From NCBI GenBank assembly GCA_963514095.1, contig OY741284.1:11838835-11902834 (forward strand): a stretch of DNA of 64,000 nt, given 5' to 3'. The position numbers and the translations under genes are program-made. Below the pieces are notes generated by a model. That model did no database searches and was not told the DNA's origin. It saw only the letters and a list, made by a program, of their open reading frames with translations. The stretch comes from Eutrigla gurnardus (lineage: Eukaryota > Chordata > Actinopteri > Perciformes > Triglidae). Of this stretch, positions 10,373 to 20,746 are shown piece after piece. Positions within the stretch are counted from its first letter, which is position 1. Every line of letters begins with the position of its first letter.

Positions 10373-11040
10373 GTAAAGTATCCTGATGCTCTAATCTTAA
10401 ATATCATAATTTACATGTGTCCAGAAGTAAATATATGACAATAATCAAGATTCCAGTCTGGATGTGTTTGACAGACAGAATCAGCAGTATTTCCTGTATT
10501 TAATAAGGTTGACTTAGTACAAATGTCATGATCTTATTTCTAATTTTTTTCTATACATTGTATTTATAGTTGAGCTCAAATGTATTACTCTAGAATCAGT
10601 GCTTATTTTCGCTCTGACACAATGCTATTCCCAAAGCATTTGTTTTAGCGACTGTAACCACTCTTCCATCGTTGTAAGAGGAATAACTCATACTGAGATA
10701 CATGATATACAGTATATTGGTACCTGATTAGTTCTGCATCGTCATTAGGTGTAAGTTAGGTCTCACAAACTACATTCATTTGGTTTATTATATGAAGTGA
10801 AGCTCATTGATCTACAAAACTACTGAGGTAGCCAGAAACTGCTTGGCTCAATGAGGGCCATACCATAGTAATCAGTGAAATCCTCGGCACAGCATGCTGC
10901 CCTCATGCTCCACCTGCATATTGTGTTGAATGCCATTGAATTAAGAATTTTGAATACCAAAAAATCTACTTTATTTACACATTTTGGGGGTTTGAAATGG
11001 AAAAAGTATAATCTTGACATCCCTTTCCTCTCGTGTAGAC

Positions 11041-12822
11041 ATGGCCTCGGCCTGCAGCCTCCTGAGTGACGAGCAGTTCCTGTGTTCAATCTGTCTGAAT
11101 GTGTTCACCGAGCCCGTCTCTACTCCGTGTGGACACAACTACTGCAAGACTTGTATCACAAAGTACTGGGCAGGCCGTAACCCGGTACACTGTCCCCTCT
11201 GCATGAGGAAGTTCCGCAAGAGACCACAGCTCCACATCAACACAGGCTTCAGGGATATGGTGGAGCTTTTCAAGAGCATGAAGGCGAAGGAGGAAGATGA
11301 CATCGTTGCCAAAACAGAGGAGGTGCTCTGTGACATCTGCAGCGGGCCGAAGCTCAAGGCCGAGAAGACGTGCCTGGTGTGTTTGGCATCGTACTGCGGG
11401 CCTCACCTGGAGCCTCATCAGAGAGTCAACACATTTAAGAAGCACCTGCTGATCGACCCCGTGTCCAACCTGGAGGACAGGGTGTGTAAGAAGCACGAAA
11501 AGGTGCTCGAGTTCTTCTGTCGCCAAGAGCAGATCTGTGTTTGTTTCATGTGCTCGAAGGAAGACCACGCAACGCACGAATCCGTCCCGTTGGAGCACGC
11601 GTTCAGAGAGAAGGAAGTCCAGCTGGATCATGTGACGTCAGAGATGAAGATGAGGGAAAACATTAAATCCAAGAGCATTGAGAAAATCAAAAAGTCAGGT
11701 GAACAGAGCGAGAGAGCGGCGGAGAAAGAGATAGCAGGCATTGCTGAGGTTTTCATTGCTCTGGCGGTCTCTCAGCGGAGAGGCCAGCATCAGCTGACTG
11801 AGGTGATCCGGGAGAAGCAGAAAGCACTACAGAAGCAGACTGAAGACCACGTGACACAGCTGGAGCAGGAAGTGGCTGAGTTGAGGAGGAGAAGGTCTGA
11901 AATGGAGCAACTCTTGCAGACAGGGGACCACCTCCGGATCCTTCAGAGCTGGCAGTCTCTCTGCTTCCCTGCACACACTGAGGACCCTCTGTCTCCCTCC
12001 AGCCCCCCATTTACACCAGACCTCCCTGACATCAGGCAGCATGTGGGGATGGTGAAAGAAGCAGTGGCTCAGATGGAAAAGACACTCAGTGATAAGATGC
12101 CGTTGCTCATTCACAAGGTCAGGTTCAATGGTTGTGAGGCCCCTGAGCAGCCCTTCTCAGCTGGAGAAGTGTGGACTCCGCCTCAGGACAAGCTGATGAT
12201 GATCCAGCAGTTGGATGCAGTGGATGTGACTTTGGACGCCTACTCAGCCCACAACAGACTCACGGTCTCTGAGGATGGGAAACAACTGAGATTTTGGGAA
12301 GGTCTGCCACCTCTTACCATTTTATTCGGGAGAAGATTTAAACATCAAGCCTTTGTGCTTGGGAAAGAGGGTTTTTCCTCAGGCCGGTTCTACTATGAAG
12401 TTCAGATCAGTAGGAGTAAGGGTTGGATCTTGGGAGTGGCCAAAGAGTCCGTTGACAGGGAGACACTTTTCTTTCCCGATCCTAGGAACGGATGCTGGAC
12501 ACTTTTCGGATCACACAATTTCGGAGATAATTATTTTCCTGCTCCTGGTATGAACACTCCCCTACAAAAACCCAAGACAATTGGCGTGTTTGCTGATTAC
12601 GAGAAGGGAGAGGTCTCCTTCTATGATGTGGACGCCAGAGCTCTGATCTACTCCTTCACAGGATGTGCCTTCATGGAAACCATATCAACATTCAAAGCTA
12701 TTCTGCATTTTCTGACTGGCACAACCTTTAATAACAGACCAAAGCTGTATCCTATTATAGCCATCTTTGATGATGATTCTGACAACACGCTTGTAATCAC
12801 TCCTGTGGCCCCTACAATTTAA
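11041..12822 (+). CDS. TRIM E3 ubiquitin ligase 1 (bloodthirsty-like)
   Basis: A 593-residue single-exon TRIM protein. The C3HC4 RING lies at about residues 15-54 (CSIC, then CGHNYC, then CPLC). B-boxes follow at about 95-190, a long coiled coil at about 190-300, and a C-terminal PRY-SPRY from about 395. RING domains recruit E2 enzymes, coiled coils dimerise, and SPRY recognises targets. Fish members are often antiviral or inflammatory regulators. The ATG at 11041 is chosen because an acceptor (TCGTGTAG, ending 11038) sits two bases upstream, so the open frame before it is intron. The first ~375 residues are nearly identical to genes 2-4, but the SPRY is strongly diverged (ends TPVAPTI, versus SPVAP in the others). 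AATAAA lies at 12890-12895. Substrate unknown. Confidence 0.9.
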   Translation: MASACSLLSDEQFLCSICLNVFTEPVSTPCGHNYCKTCITKYWAGRNPVHCPLCMRKFRKRPQLHINTGFRDMVELFKSMKAKEEDDIVAKTEEVLCDICSGPKLKAEKTCLVCLASYCGPHLEPHQRVNTFKKHLLIDPVSNLEDRVCKKHEKVLEFFCRQEQICVCFMCSKEDHATHESVPLEHAFREKEVQLDHVTSEMKMRENIKSKSIEKIKKSGEQSERAAEKEIAGIAEVFIALAVSQRRGQHQLTEVIREKQKALQKQTEDHVTQLEQEVAELRRRRSEMEQLLQTGDHLRILQSWQSLCFPAHTEDPLSPSSPPFTPDLPDIRQHVGMVKEAVAQMEKTLSDKMPLLIHKVRFNGCEAPEQPFSAGEVWTPPQDKLMMIQQLDAVDVTLDAYSAHNRLTVSEDGKQLRFWEGLPPLTILFGRRFKHQAFVLGKEGFSSGRFYYEVQISRSKGWILGVAKESVDRETLFFPDPRNGCWTLFGSHNFGDNYFPAPGMNTPLQKPKTIGVFADYEKGEVSFYDVDARALIYSFTGCAFMETISTFKAILHFLTGTTFNNRPKLYPIIAIFDDDSDNTLVITPVAPTI

Positions 12823-13520
12823 GGCCCCACAGGGGATAACGTGTTCCACGGTAAGGTAACAGTAGTAAGATCACACATGACAAAAGGGCAATAAAAGTCA
12901 GTGTAATATAAATTACTTAGAAATTATTATTTTGATTTCATTCTTATCTTTTTGCAGTCCAGCATAATGCAAAAACGTCAAGGATTTAAGATGACAGATG
13001 GCGACGAGATTAATTTAAAAGTTGGGGAAGAAGGTAGAAGGCAGATTAGTTGTATAATATTTTAACACTTATTTTGCATCATTTAGCCAGCGTTCTGGTC
13101 TGTTTCTCAGTGTAGATAAAACATGGCCAATCGCTTTCAAAATTGCTTGTAGAGGTTTAAGATTTATCGATTAGTCAATCTACAGAAATGTAATCAATCA
13201 TTTTAATAATAGATTAATCTTTTGAATCCTTTTTTCATGCATAAATGCCAAAATATTCAATTTTTTTCAGCTTTTCAAATGTGAATAATTGCCTGCTGTC
13301 TCCGGCTTATATGATTGTTAACGAGAAAAACGTCGAACAAAGCAACGTATTACTGTGATCAAATTAATTCAACTGGGTTTATATTGCCTGTGTGGATGTA
13401 CCAAATTTAAAGGTGACATGAGTGAACACCAGGATCAATAATCTTGTTCATCTGGGCCTTCTTTGAATTTTAGTGTATATTGTGAGCACAGGATCCGTAT
13501 CGTTTCTTGTTCTGATCACT
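12823..13520. other. TRIM1 3' flank
   Basis: AT-rich and without coding signs. AATAAA at 12890-12895 is the likely polyadenylation signal of TRIM1. This ~700 bp has no counterpart after genes 2-4, where the shared spacer begins almost at the stop codon. Confidence 0.6.
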
Positions 13521-13521
13521 G

Positions 13522-14432
13522 TATGTGACTAATCATTAATACAAATAAATAAAAGTGCATTGCTTTAAAAAATCCTTCTCAGATCTTTTTTTTTTTTGTT
13601 TGTTTCCTCAGATCACATTGATTGAGGTCTGTCGAGGTGTCTGGTGCCTTGCTCATGGACATTGTCTTTTGTTCTCATACAATGATGAAACACGTGAAGG
13701 CCACCAGTAAAAGGCTTCACTGATTTGCAGAGACATTCCAGAATTTAACATGACGAATCAAACGTACTGAGTGTGACAAAGGGTTCTTTGGTTAAAAATT
13801 AGGCAACAGCAGCATCTAATGGTCGAGAGAAGTCAGGATCACAAAAGCATTCCTCATCTCACATCAGCTTCATGTGACAAACACTCAAATAAACAAATCA
13901 AATAGCAGTTTTAAAAATACAAAAAAAACAAAACAAGAGCATGAAATATTATGATTCTTAACATTTGGGCCTTTATTAAAACAGAGGACTTTCTGCTTGC
14001 CACGTCTCAGTAAGGTCAGAGGTCGAGTTCTATACCAACTTGCTCGTCTACGTCATTGTTTTAGATCAGTTTTAATGTTGCGCTAATGATTCCACGTTGG
14101 CTAAAAACACAGGAGATGAAGAAGAAAGGAGAGGTATCGTTCAGATAATAAAACATGTTAAATAATTTGAGTTTTCTATTATACTGAATATACACTTGAT
14201 GTTTTAGGGCAGTTTTAGTGTTTTTTTTTTTTAACAGTTGTTTAAGATGTGTTTTTCATTCACATAACCTCACAGAAAGAGTGCTGGTAATGGCATTGCA
14301 CCACAGCAGCTTTGGTTTTACAGGAAGAGGAGGGGCCGAGGGAGGGTGTAGTTCCTGAGAAATGAAACTCAACGATTCAGAGGAAGTTAGCTTTGCCTTA
14401 ACTCTCCACAGATACCACAGGCATCTCAGCAG
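13522..14432 (+). repeat. TRIM spacer unit, copy before gene 2, with 5' non-coding exon
   Basis: This block is near-identical to 16775-17855 and about 27003-28055. It begins with CATTAATACAAATAAATAAA (polyadenylation signals of the preceding gene in the other copies) and ends with the proposed 5' exon and donor GTAAAG at 14433. It lacks both the hAT-like insertion and, further down at 14697-14700, the foldback insertion of the later copies. It is therefore the empty-site reference for both. Confidence 0.85.
14357..14370 (+). promoter_or_regulatory. IRF/ISRE-like motif upstream of TRIM2 exon 1
   Basis: GAGAAATGAAACTC contains AANNGAAAC, the core bound by interferon regulatory factors. It lies about 75 bp before the 5' exon donor. 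The same word recurs at 17618-17631 and 27837-27850, which shared ancestry alone explains. Interferon control is inferred from the motif and family. Confidence 0.4.
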
Positions 14433-14973
14433 GTAAAGTCCAAGGGTTCTGATGGCTATTTTCAAAAGTCAAATATTTCCTGGTGCTCTGTGATAAGGGA
14501 AGGGCAGTCTGTGTATTTGTCTTAGCATGTACTTTGCTCTAAACAGCTTGTGTCCATGAAAATTATCACAATGATAATCGGTTACTTTTGACCACCTCAG
14601 ATCCCAATGCTAAACTATCTGGGATGTTTGACATTTAGGAGTGGCATGTTGTTTTCTATAAGTGCCATATGTTAAAATTCGTAAAGCTTTTGTTTTATTG
14701 AGCAAACTGATGATGAACGACTATAGCCAGTCTCTTCGTGGACTTTGAACTCCTTCCCTTTCGTCTCGTAATCTACCACAGGCGTTGCAGTTGGTAATTT
14801 TCTACAGGAAGAGAGATCAAAAAGTGTCATAGACTAACCAAAAAATGAGTGCAAAGAATATAATCTGCAACTGTTACAAATTGAATCCAACCTCACACCT
14901 CTGGGAGGGACATTTTTGTCAGAAATGTGAATAAAAAATCCTAATCTTGACATCCCTTTCCTCTCGTGTAGAC

Positions 14974-16761
14974 ATGGCCTCGGCCTGCAGCCTCCTGAGT
15001 GACGAGCAGTTCCTGTGTTCAATCTGTCTGAATGTGTTCACCGAGCCCGTCTCTACTCCGTGTGGACACAACTACTGCAAGACTTGTATCACAAGGTACT
15101 GGGCCGGCCGTAACCCGGTACACTGTCCCCTCTGCATGAGGAAGTTCCGTAGGAGACCACAGCTCCACATCAACACATGCTTCAGGGATATGGTGGAGCT
15201 TTTCATGAGCATGAAAGTGAAGGAGGAAGATGACATTGTTGCCAAACCAGGGGTGGTGCTCTGTGACATCTGCAGCGGGCCGAAGCTCAAGGCCCAGAAG
15301 ACGTGCCTGGTGTGTTTGGCATCGTACTGCGGGCCTCACCTGGAGCCTCATCAGAGAGTCAACACATTTAAGAAACACCTGCTGATCGACCCGTTGTCCA
15401 ACCTGGAGGACAGGGTGTGTAAGAAGCACAAAAAGTTGCTCGAGTTCTTCTGTCGCCAAGAGCAGATCTGTGTTTGTTTCATGTGCTCGAAGGAAGACCA
15501 CGCAACACACGAATCCGTCCCGTTGGAGCACGCGTTCAGAGAGAAGGAAGTCCAGCTGGACCATGTGATGTCAGAGATGAAGATGAGGGAAAACACTAAA
15601 TCCAGGAGCATTGAGAAAATCAAACAGTCAGGTGAACAGAGCGAGAGAGCGGCGGAGAAAGAGATAGCAGGCATTGCTGAGGTTTTCACTGCTCTGGCGG
15701 TCTCTCAGCGGAGAAGCCAGGATCAGCTGACTGAGGTGATCCGGGAGAAGCAGAAAGCAGCACAGAAGCAGACTGAAGACCACGTGACACAGCTGGAGCA
15801 GGAAGTGGCTGAGTTGAGGAGAAGAAGGTCTGAAATGGAACAACTCTTGCAGACAGGGGACCACCTCCGCATCCTTCAGAGCTGGCAGTCTCTCTGCTTC
15901 CCTGCACACACTGAGGACCCTCTGTCTCCCTCCAGCCCCCCATTTACACCAGACCTCCCTGACATCAGGCAGCATGTGGGGATGGTGAAAGAAGCAGTGG
16001 CTCAGATGGAAAAGACACTCAGTGATAAGATGCAGTTGCTCATTCACAAGGTCAGGTTCGATGGTTGTGAGGCCACCAAGCTGATGACGGATGGGTTTGT
16101 GAAAGAGGTGTGGACTCCGCCTCAGGACAGGCTGATGAAGATCCAGCAGTTACATGCAGTGGATGTGACTCTGGACCCCGACACAGCCCACACCAGACTC
16201 GAGGTCTCTGAGGATGGGAAACAACTGAGAATTGGGAACGGCCCACAGTCTCTGCATGCTTTACCCGAGAAAAGGTTTCAACATCAACCCATTGTGCTTG
16301 GGAAAGAGGGTTATTCCTCAGGCAGGTTCTACTATGAAGTGCAGGTCAGTGGGAGTAAGGGTTGGCTCTTGGGAGTCATCAGAGAGGCCACTGAAAGGGA
16401 CGGGCATTTTTTTCCCATATGGGACAGAGGCTGGACACTTTGTGGCTTCTACAACGAAGACGACGCACTCTTAGCTAATCGTTTCAGCACCGCTCCCCTG
16501 CACTTGAAGCAAAGGCAACATAGAGTTGGTGTGTTTGTGGATTGCGACGAGGGAGAGGTCTCCTTCCATAACCTGGAAGACAGGACTGAGATGTGCTCCT
16601 ACAGAGGATGTATCTTTTATGATGACATACCAGGACAAGACCTTCTCCTCTGTTGTATGACTGGCATGCCCTTTGGTAGCAGGGCAAAGCTCTGTCCTGT
16701 TTTTGGCATCTTTGAAGATGATTTTGATAGCTTGCTTGTAATCTCTCCTGTAGCGCCATAA
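14974..16761 (+). CDS. TRIM E3 ubiquitin ligase 2 (bloodthirsty-like)
   Basis: A 595-residue RING / B-box / coiled-coil / PRY-SPRY protein in one coding exon. RING cysteines and histidine are complete (C15, C18, C30, H32, C35, C38, C51, C54 from the chosen start). The SPRY shows the expected blocks: DVTLDPDTAH, SSGRFYYEVQV, WLLGV, VGVFVDCDEGEVSF. The start follows the acceptor GTGTAG (ending 14971) by two bases. The non-coding exon ends at 14432, giving an intron of 539 bp. Polyadenylation signals AATAAA overlap at 16792-16801, within 40 bp of the stop. Compared with genes 3 and 4 it lacks a three-residue insertion after the RING (KEEDD versus QEVTGEDD). Probably functional. Confidence 0.92.
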   Translation: MASACSLLSDEQFLCSICLNVFTEPVSTPCGHNYCKTCITRYWAGRNPVHCPLCMRKFRRRPQLHINTCFRDMVELFMSMKVKEEDDIVAKPGVVLCDICSGPKLKAQKTCLVCLASYCGPHLEPHQRVNTFKKHLLIDPLSNLEDRVCKKHKKLLEFFCRQEQICVCFMCSKEDHATHESVPLEHAFREKEVQLDHVMSEMKMRENTKSRSIEKIKQSGEQSERAAEKEIAGIAEVFTALAVSQRRSQDQLTEVIREKQKAAQKQTEDHVTQLEQEVAELRRRRSEMEQLLQTGDHLRILQSWQSLCFPAHTEDPLSPSSPPFTPDLPDIRQHVGMVKEAVAQMEKTLSDKMQLLIHKVRFDGCEATKLMTDGFVKEVWTPPQDRLMKIQQLHAVDVTLDPDTAHTRLEVSEDGKQLRIGNGPQSLHALPEKRFQHQPIVLGKEGYSSGRFYYEVQVSGSKGWLLGVIREATERDGHFFPIWDRGWTLCGFYNEDDALLANRFSTAPLHLKQRQHRVGVFVDCDEGEVSFHNLEDRTEMCSYRGCIFYDDIPGQDLLLCCMTGMPFGSRAKLCPVFGIFEDDFDSLLVISPVAP

Positions 16762-16774
16762 CTGTGTGATATGT

Positions 16775-17855
16775 GACTTATCATTAATACAAATAAATAA
16801 AAGTGCATTGCTTAAAAAAATCCTTCTCAGATCTTTTTTTTTTTTGTTTGTTTCCTCAGATCACATTGATTGAGGTCTGTTGAGGTGTCTGGTGCCTTGC
16901 TCATGGACATTGTCTTTTGTTCTCATACGATGATGAAACACGTGAAGGCCACCAGTAAAAGGCTTCACTGATTTGCAGAGACATTCCAGAATTTAACATG
17001 ACGAATCAAACGTACTGAGTGTGACAAAGGGTTCTTTGGTTAAAAATTAGGCAACAGCAGCATCTAATGGTCGAGAGAAGTCAGGATCACAAAAGCATTC
17101 CTCATCTCACATCAGCTTCATGTGACAAACACTCAAATAAACAAATCAAATAGCAGTTTTAAAAATACAAAAAAAAAAAAACAAGAGCATGAAATATTAT
17201 GATTCTTAACATTTGGGCCTTTATTAAAACAGAGGACTTTCTGCTTGCCACGTCTCAGTAAGGTCAGAGGTCGAGTTCTATACCAACTTGCTCGTCTACG
17301 TCATTGTTTTGAATCAGTTTTAATGTTGCGCTAATGATTCCACGTTGGCTAACAACACAGGAGATGAAGAAGAAAGGAGAGGTATCGTTCAGATAATAAA
17401 ACATGTTAAATAATTTCAGTTTTCTATTATACTGAATATACACTTGATGTTTTAGGGCAGTTCTAGTGTTTTTTTGTTGTTTTTTTTAAACAGTTGTTTA
17501 AGATGTGTTTTTCATTCACATAACCTCACAGAAAGAGTGCTGGCAATGGCGTTGCAGCACAGCAGCTTCGGTAGCGTTTTCCAGGACGAGGAGGGGCCGA
17601 GGGAGGTTGTAGTTCCTGAGAAATGAAACTCAACGATTCAGAGGAAGTAGAGATGGGATTTATGGCTCTTTGAAGGGAGCGTGACAGCGATAAAAAAAAC
17701 AACAACAACAAAAAACGAACGGCTCACCACTGCGACGCGGTTCCCATCGTTCATGTTAAAGAGCCGTTCAGTAGATTTGGTTCGTTCGTGAACGTCACAA
17801 CTCTAAGAGGAAGCTTTGCCTTAACTCTCCACAGACACCACAGGCATCTCAGCAG
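16775..17855 (+). repeat. TRIM spacer unit, copy before gene 3, with 5' non-coding exon
   Basis: Near-identical to 13522-14432, except for a 158-bp hAT-like insertion at 17648-17805. It ends with CATCTCAGCAG and the donor GTAAAG at 17856. The matching acceptor is not reached until 25189 because of the foldback and LINE insertions, giving a 7.3-kb intron. Confidence 0.85.
17648..17805. mobile_element. Non-autonomous hAT-like element
   Basis: The element starts TAGAGATGGG and ends CACAACTCTA, which are short imperfect inverted repeats. It is flanked by the 8-bp direct repeat AGAGGAAG (17640-17647 and 17806-17813). The orthologous position before gene 2 (about 14380-14390) has a single AGAGGAAG and no insert. 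An 8-bp duplication and these ends fit a hAT-superfamily MITE. Confidence 0.75.
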
Positions 17856-18666
17856 GTAAAGTCCGAGGGTTCTGATGGCTTTTTTGAAATGTCAAATATT
17901 TCCTGGTGCTCTGTGATAAGGGAAGGGCAGTCTGTGTATTTGTCTTAGCATGTACTTTGCTGTAACAGCTTGTGTCCATGAAAATTGTCACAATGATAAT
18001 CGGTTACTTTTTGACCACCTCAGATCCCAATGCTAAACTATCTGGGATGTTTGACTGTGACATTTAGGAGTGGCATGTTGTTTTCTTCAAGTGCCATATG
18101 TTAAAATTCGTAAAGCTTTTGGGTCATTCTGTGTCATTTCATCAAATTTCTGAAAATCTTCCCACCTGGCCATCTCAGAATGTCCTGAAAAAATTCAAGT
18201 ACAAAGACACACTTGTTAATAGGACAAATCCAAAATATTAGGTCTCTAGTGTCAATAGTTTTCTCATGAAACATCATTGAATGAAGGGTAGTTTAGACGG
18301 TTTTTGGCATCATGCTCTGAAAAGCCATTTTTAAACAGCAATATCTGGAAAACTATCTCACCTGTGGCCTTCAAAATTTTTACAGAGTATATCTGCCGGA
18401 CTATTGCTTCCGGCTTTGCTACAGTGCAGACGCTTTTCCTCTTTGCTCTCACCCCTGCCTGCGATTTTCTGCTATTTTTTGCTATCTGCTTCTCCTCAAT
18501 AAGAAACAAATAGCAGCAGCTCCTGGATATTTACAAAACCAGTGGGATTATATTTTCTTTGAGATAAAACGGTCATTTTTCAATATTTTTACGACTTCCT
18601 CAACGCTACGCGAGGAGGCCTACTAAACAAGATAAGCCTGAGCCTGCTAAAGGTAATTAGCAGAAG

Positions 18667-19563
18667 ATGCCTCCTTTCTCTACGGAAGATTACCATAAAC
18701 TCCTACAGAAGATTTTACTGCTGGAAACAAAAATTAATCGGTTAGAAGTAAATGTAGAAGTGAATGGACTTCGTGGGAACAACACCACTCTAGCACTGAC
18801 TCAAAACAGTGGACAGGAGCATGCTAGAACTCAGCTAAGTAGCAATAATGAAGCTATGAAGAAACGGGAGGATCCTGTACACGGTAATAAATCTACCAGC
18901 GATAATCCTCCCTGGAACACACTTGGTGCAAAGCCAAAGAGAAGACCATTTCCCTGTGACATGGGAGAACGGATATCTGGCAGGACCCAGCGCCCCGATA
19001 TCTGTGATCTGACCGGCTGGCCTGCGTTACCATCTCCATCCAGGCACAGCGCCTCCTCAACCCCACTGCCTCGTAGGACACAGCAGCGGACAGCTGGGGA
19101 GAGGAGAGCTACCAAGAAACCTCCCCAGCAAACAACTGTTCAACTAAAGAACAGGTTTGCTCCACTGCTGCAGGACCATGGATCCCCCTCTGATTGCCTG
19201 GATAACCCCCCACCACCACGCAGCAGGGTAAGACCTGCTAACTTAAAGCCACAGAGAAAGCTAACAACAGGGCCTGCAAATCTGATTGTGGGTGACTTTT
19301 CTGTAAAAGATATGAAAAGCAGTAATAACATCAAAGTACTCTGCTTTCCGAAGGATACAGTGTCTGATTTGGAAAAAAGAATCCTGGAAATTGTGGCTGT
19401 TGAAAAATATCATTCTGCACATTGGATTTAATGACATTGAAAAACAACAATCAAGAGAGTTGAGAGAGGACTTCAACAAACTCTTTGAAACAGTCAGCTC
19501 TGTGAATGCTGAGGTTTTCATCAGTGGCCCTCTGCCCCCGACCGGGAGAGGAGCGGAGACATT
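18667..19563 (+). pseudogene. L2 ORF1, N-terminal part, frameshifted
   Basis: The reading frame from 18667 has a leucine-rich coiled-coil start (YHKLLQKILLLETKINRLE) and stops at 19431. The family sequence continues in another frame from about 19391 with HIGFNDIE, resembling the GxND block of the SGNH-esterase domain of CR1/L2 ORF1 proteins. A one-base-type frameshift therefore lies near the A-run at about 19400. The frame then runs into the SINE at 19570. Confidence 0.75.
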
Positions 19564-19569
19564 CAGTAG

Positions 19570-19830
19570 GGGGGGGGGGGGGGTTTAGCTCAGGAGGTAG
19601 AGCGTTCGGCTGGCAACCGCAAGATTGCTGGTTCGATCCTCGGCTCCTCCTAGCTGAGTGCCTGGTGTCCCTGAGCAAGACACCTCACCCCAATTGCTCC
19701 TGATGAGCTGGCTGTCGCCCTGCGTGGTTGACTCCGCCGTCAGTGTGTGAATGTGTGAGTGAATGGGTGAGTGACAGTCATTCATGTAAAGCGCTTTGGA
19801 GAAAAGCGCTATATAAATGAGGCCATTTAC
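19570..19830 (+). mobile_element. tRNA-derived SINE with L2-like tail, inside LINE ORF1
   Basis: After a G-run the head reads TTAGCTCAGGAGGTAGAGCG (pol III A box) and GGTTCGATCC (B box). The tail is AAGCGCTTTGGAGAAAAGCG and CTATATAAATGAGGCCATTT. It is flanked by a 6-bp direct repeat CAGTAG at 19564-19569 and 19831-19836. The tail resembles the host LINE's own 3' end, the usual sign of a SINE mobilised by L2 machinery. Insert plus duplication is 267 bp, a multiple of three, but a TAG in the SINE closes the frame. Confidence 0.88.
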
Positions 19831-20069
19831 CAGTAGACTGTTTTGGCTCAACAAATGGCTCTCAACTGCATCTCTTGCTCGCCCAATGCATTTTATTGAC
19901 AATTTCCGCTTTTTCTGGGACCGCAGGCATCTTTTTAAGACAAACGGACTTTGCCTAAATAAGCTAGGGGCAAAGCTATTCATCACCAACATGTCTTACT
20001 GCCTGCGTCATCCATCTGTCGCCAAGGACAAGAGACGAGAGGAACCAACAAAGAGGGAAGACGAAACAC

Positions 20070-20400
20070 AGATTATCAGAAACGTCGAAGAGGGACTGAA
20101 TGTGGATCCCTCCCCCACCCCCCCCAAATCTCCATCCAGGTCTTCGTCATTCTCCCTCCCTCCAATAAACCTTTCTCTCCCCTCCTCCCCCTTGGAGTTC
20201 CAAGAGCTACCCCCACCTACCCCCCGCCCTTCTCAGATTATCAACAACGTCGAAGGAGGACTGAATGTGGATCCCTCCCCCACCCCTCCCAAATCCCAAT
20301 CCAGGTCTTCGTCATTCTCCCTCCCTCCAATAAACCTTTCTCTCCCCTCCTCCCCCTTGGAATTCCAGGAGCTACCCCCACCTACCCCCCGCCCTACTCA
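20070..20400 (+). repeat. 165-bp (55-aa) tandem duplication in LINE ORF1
   Basis: Two near-identical 165-bp copies (starting 20070 and 20235) each encode a unit beginning QII.NVE.GLNVDPSPTPPKS and ending ELPPPTPRP. They are in frame and directly adjacent. Confidence 0.9.
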
Positions 20401-20590
20401 GACCCCCTCTCCCAAGGCTGCAACTAAGTCACCAAAACCCAAGACCCCCTCTTCCAAGGCTGCAACTAAGTCACCAAAACCCAAGACCCCCTCTTCCAAG
20501 GCTGCAACTAAGTCACTAAAACCCAAGACCCCCTCTTCCAAGGCTGCAACTAAGTCAATAAAATCCAAGACCCCCTCTTCCAAGACTCTT
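20401..20590 (+). repeat. 42-bp (14-aa) minisatellite in LINE ORF1
   Basis: About 4.5 copies of a 42-bp unit encode KTPSSKAATKSPKP with small variants (SLKP, SIKS). The basic Ser-Pro-Lys pattern resembles histone H1-type DNA-binding tails, which would suit a nucleic-acid-binding ORF1 product. That role is inference. Confidence 0.9.
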
Positions 20591-20746
20591 CCCTTATGGC
20601 CACCTCTTCCCTTTTGGCCACCCCCTCCCCACCCTGACAGCAGCCCTGAATATTACTGAGACAGAAAAGGGTTCAGCAGTAGACCGCATTATCAGCTGGA
20701 CCCAAGGTCGCCTACATCAAAATATGGCACCTTCTGCATTCCTGTT

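Larger units (their letters stand above)
19837..20659 (+). pseudogene. L2 ORF1, C-terminal part with Pro/Lys-rich repeats
   Basis: Continuation of ORF1 after the SINE. The esterase C-terminus (FIDNFRFFWDRRHLF, then NGLCLNKLGAK) is followed by a low-complexity tail. Where related ORF1 proteins usually have DGLHLN, this copy reads NGLCLN, so the expected Asp and His are both changed. The tail has two internal tandem repeats, listed separately, and ends in a proline-rich stretch with a stop at 20657-20659. Confidence 0.7.

Noticed and set aside
11014..11040. Nine extra N-terminal residues (MTSLSSRVD) before the TRIM start, in all copies
   Set aside because: An acceptor TAG lies two bases before the ATG at 11041. 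The upstream codons are intron, conserved only by duplication.
11086..11631. Antisense open frames of about 181-209 codons opposite the TRIM genes, repeated in all four copies
   Set aside because: They mirror the coding strand of a strongly conserved gene and recur only because the genes are duplicated. No splice or promoter context of their own.
19585..19660. A functional tRNA gene
   Set aside because: A and B boxes are present, but the sequence continues into a SINE body and tail with target-site repeats. It is a SINE head.
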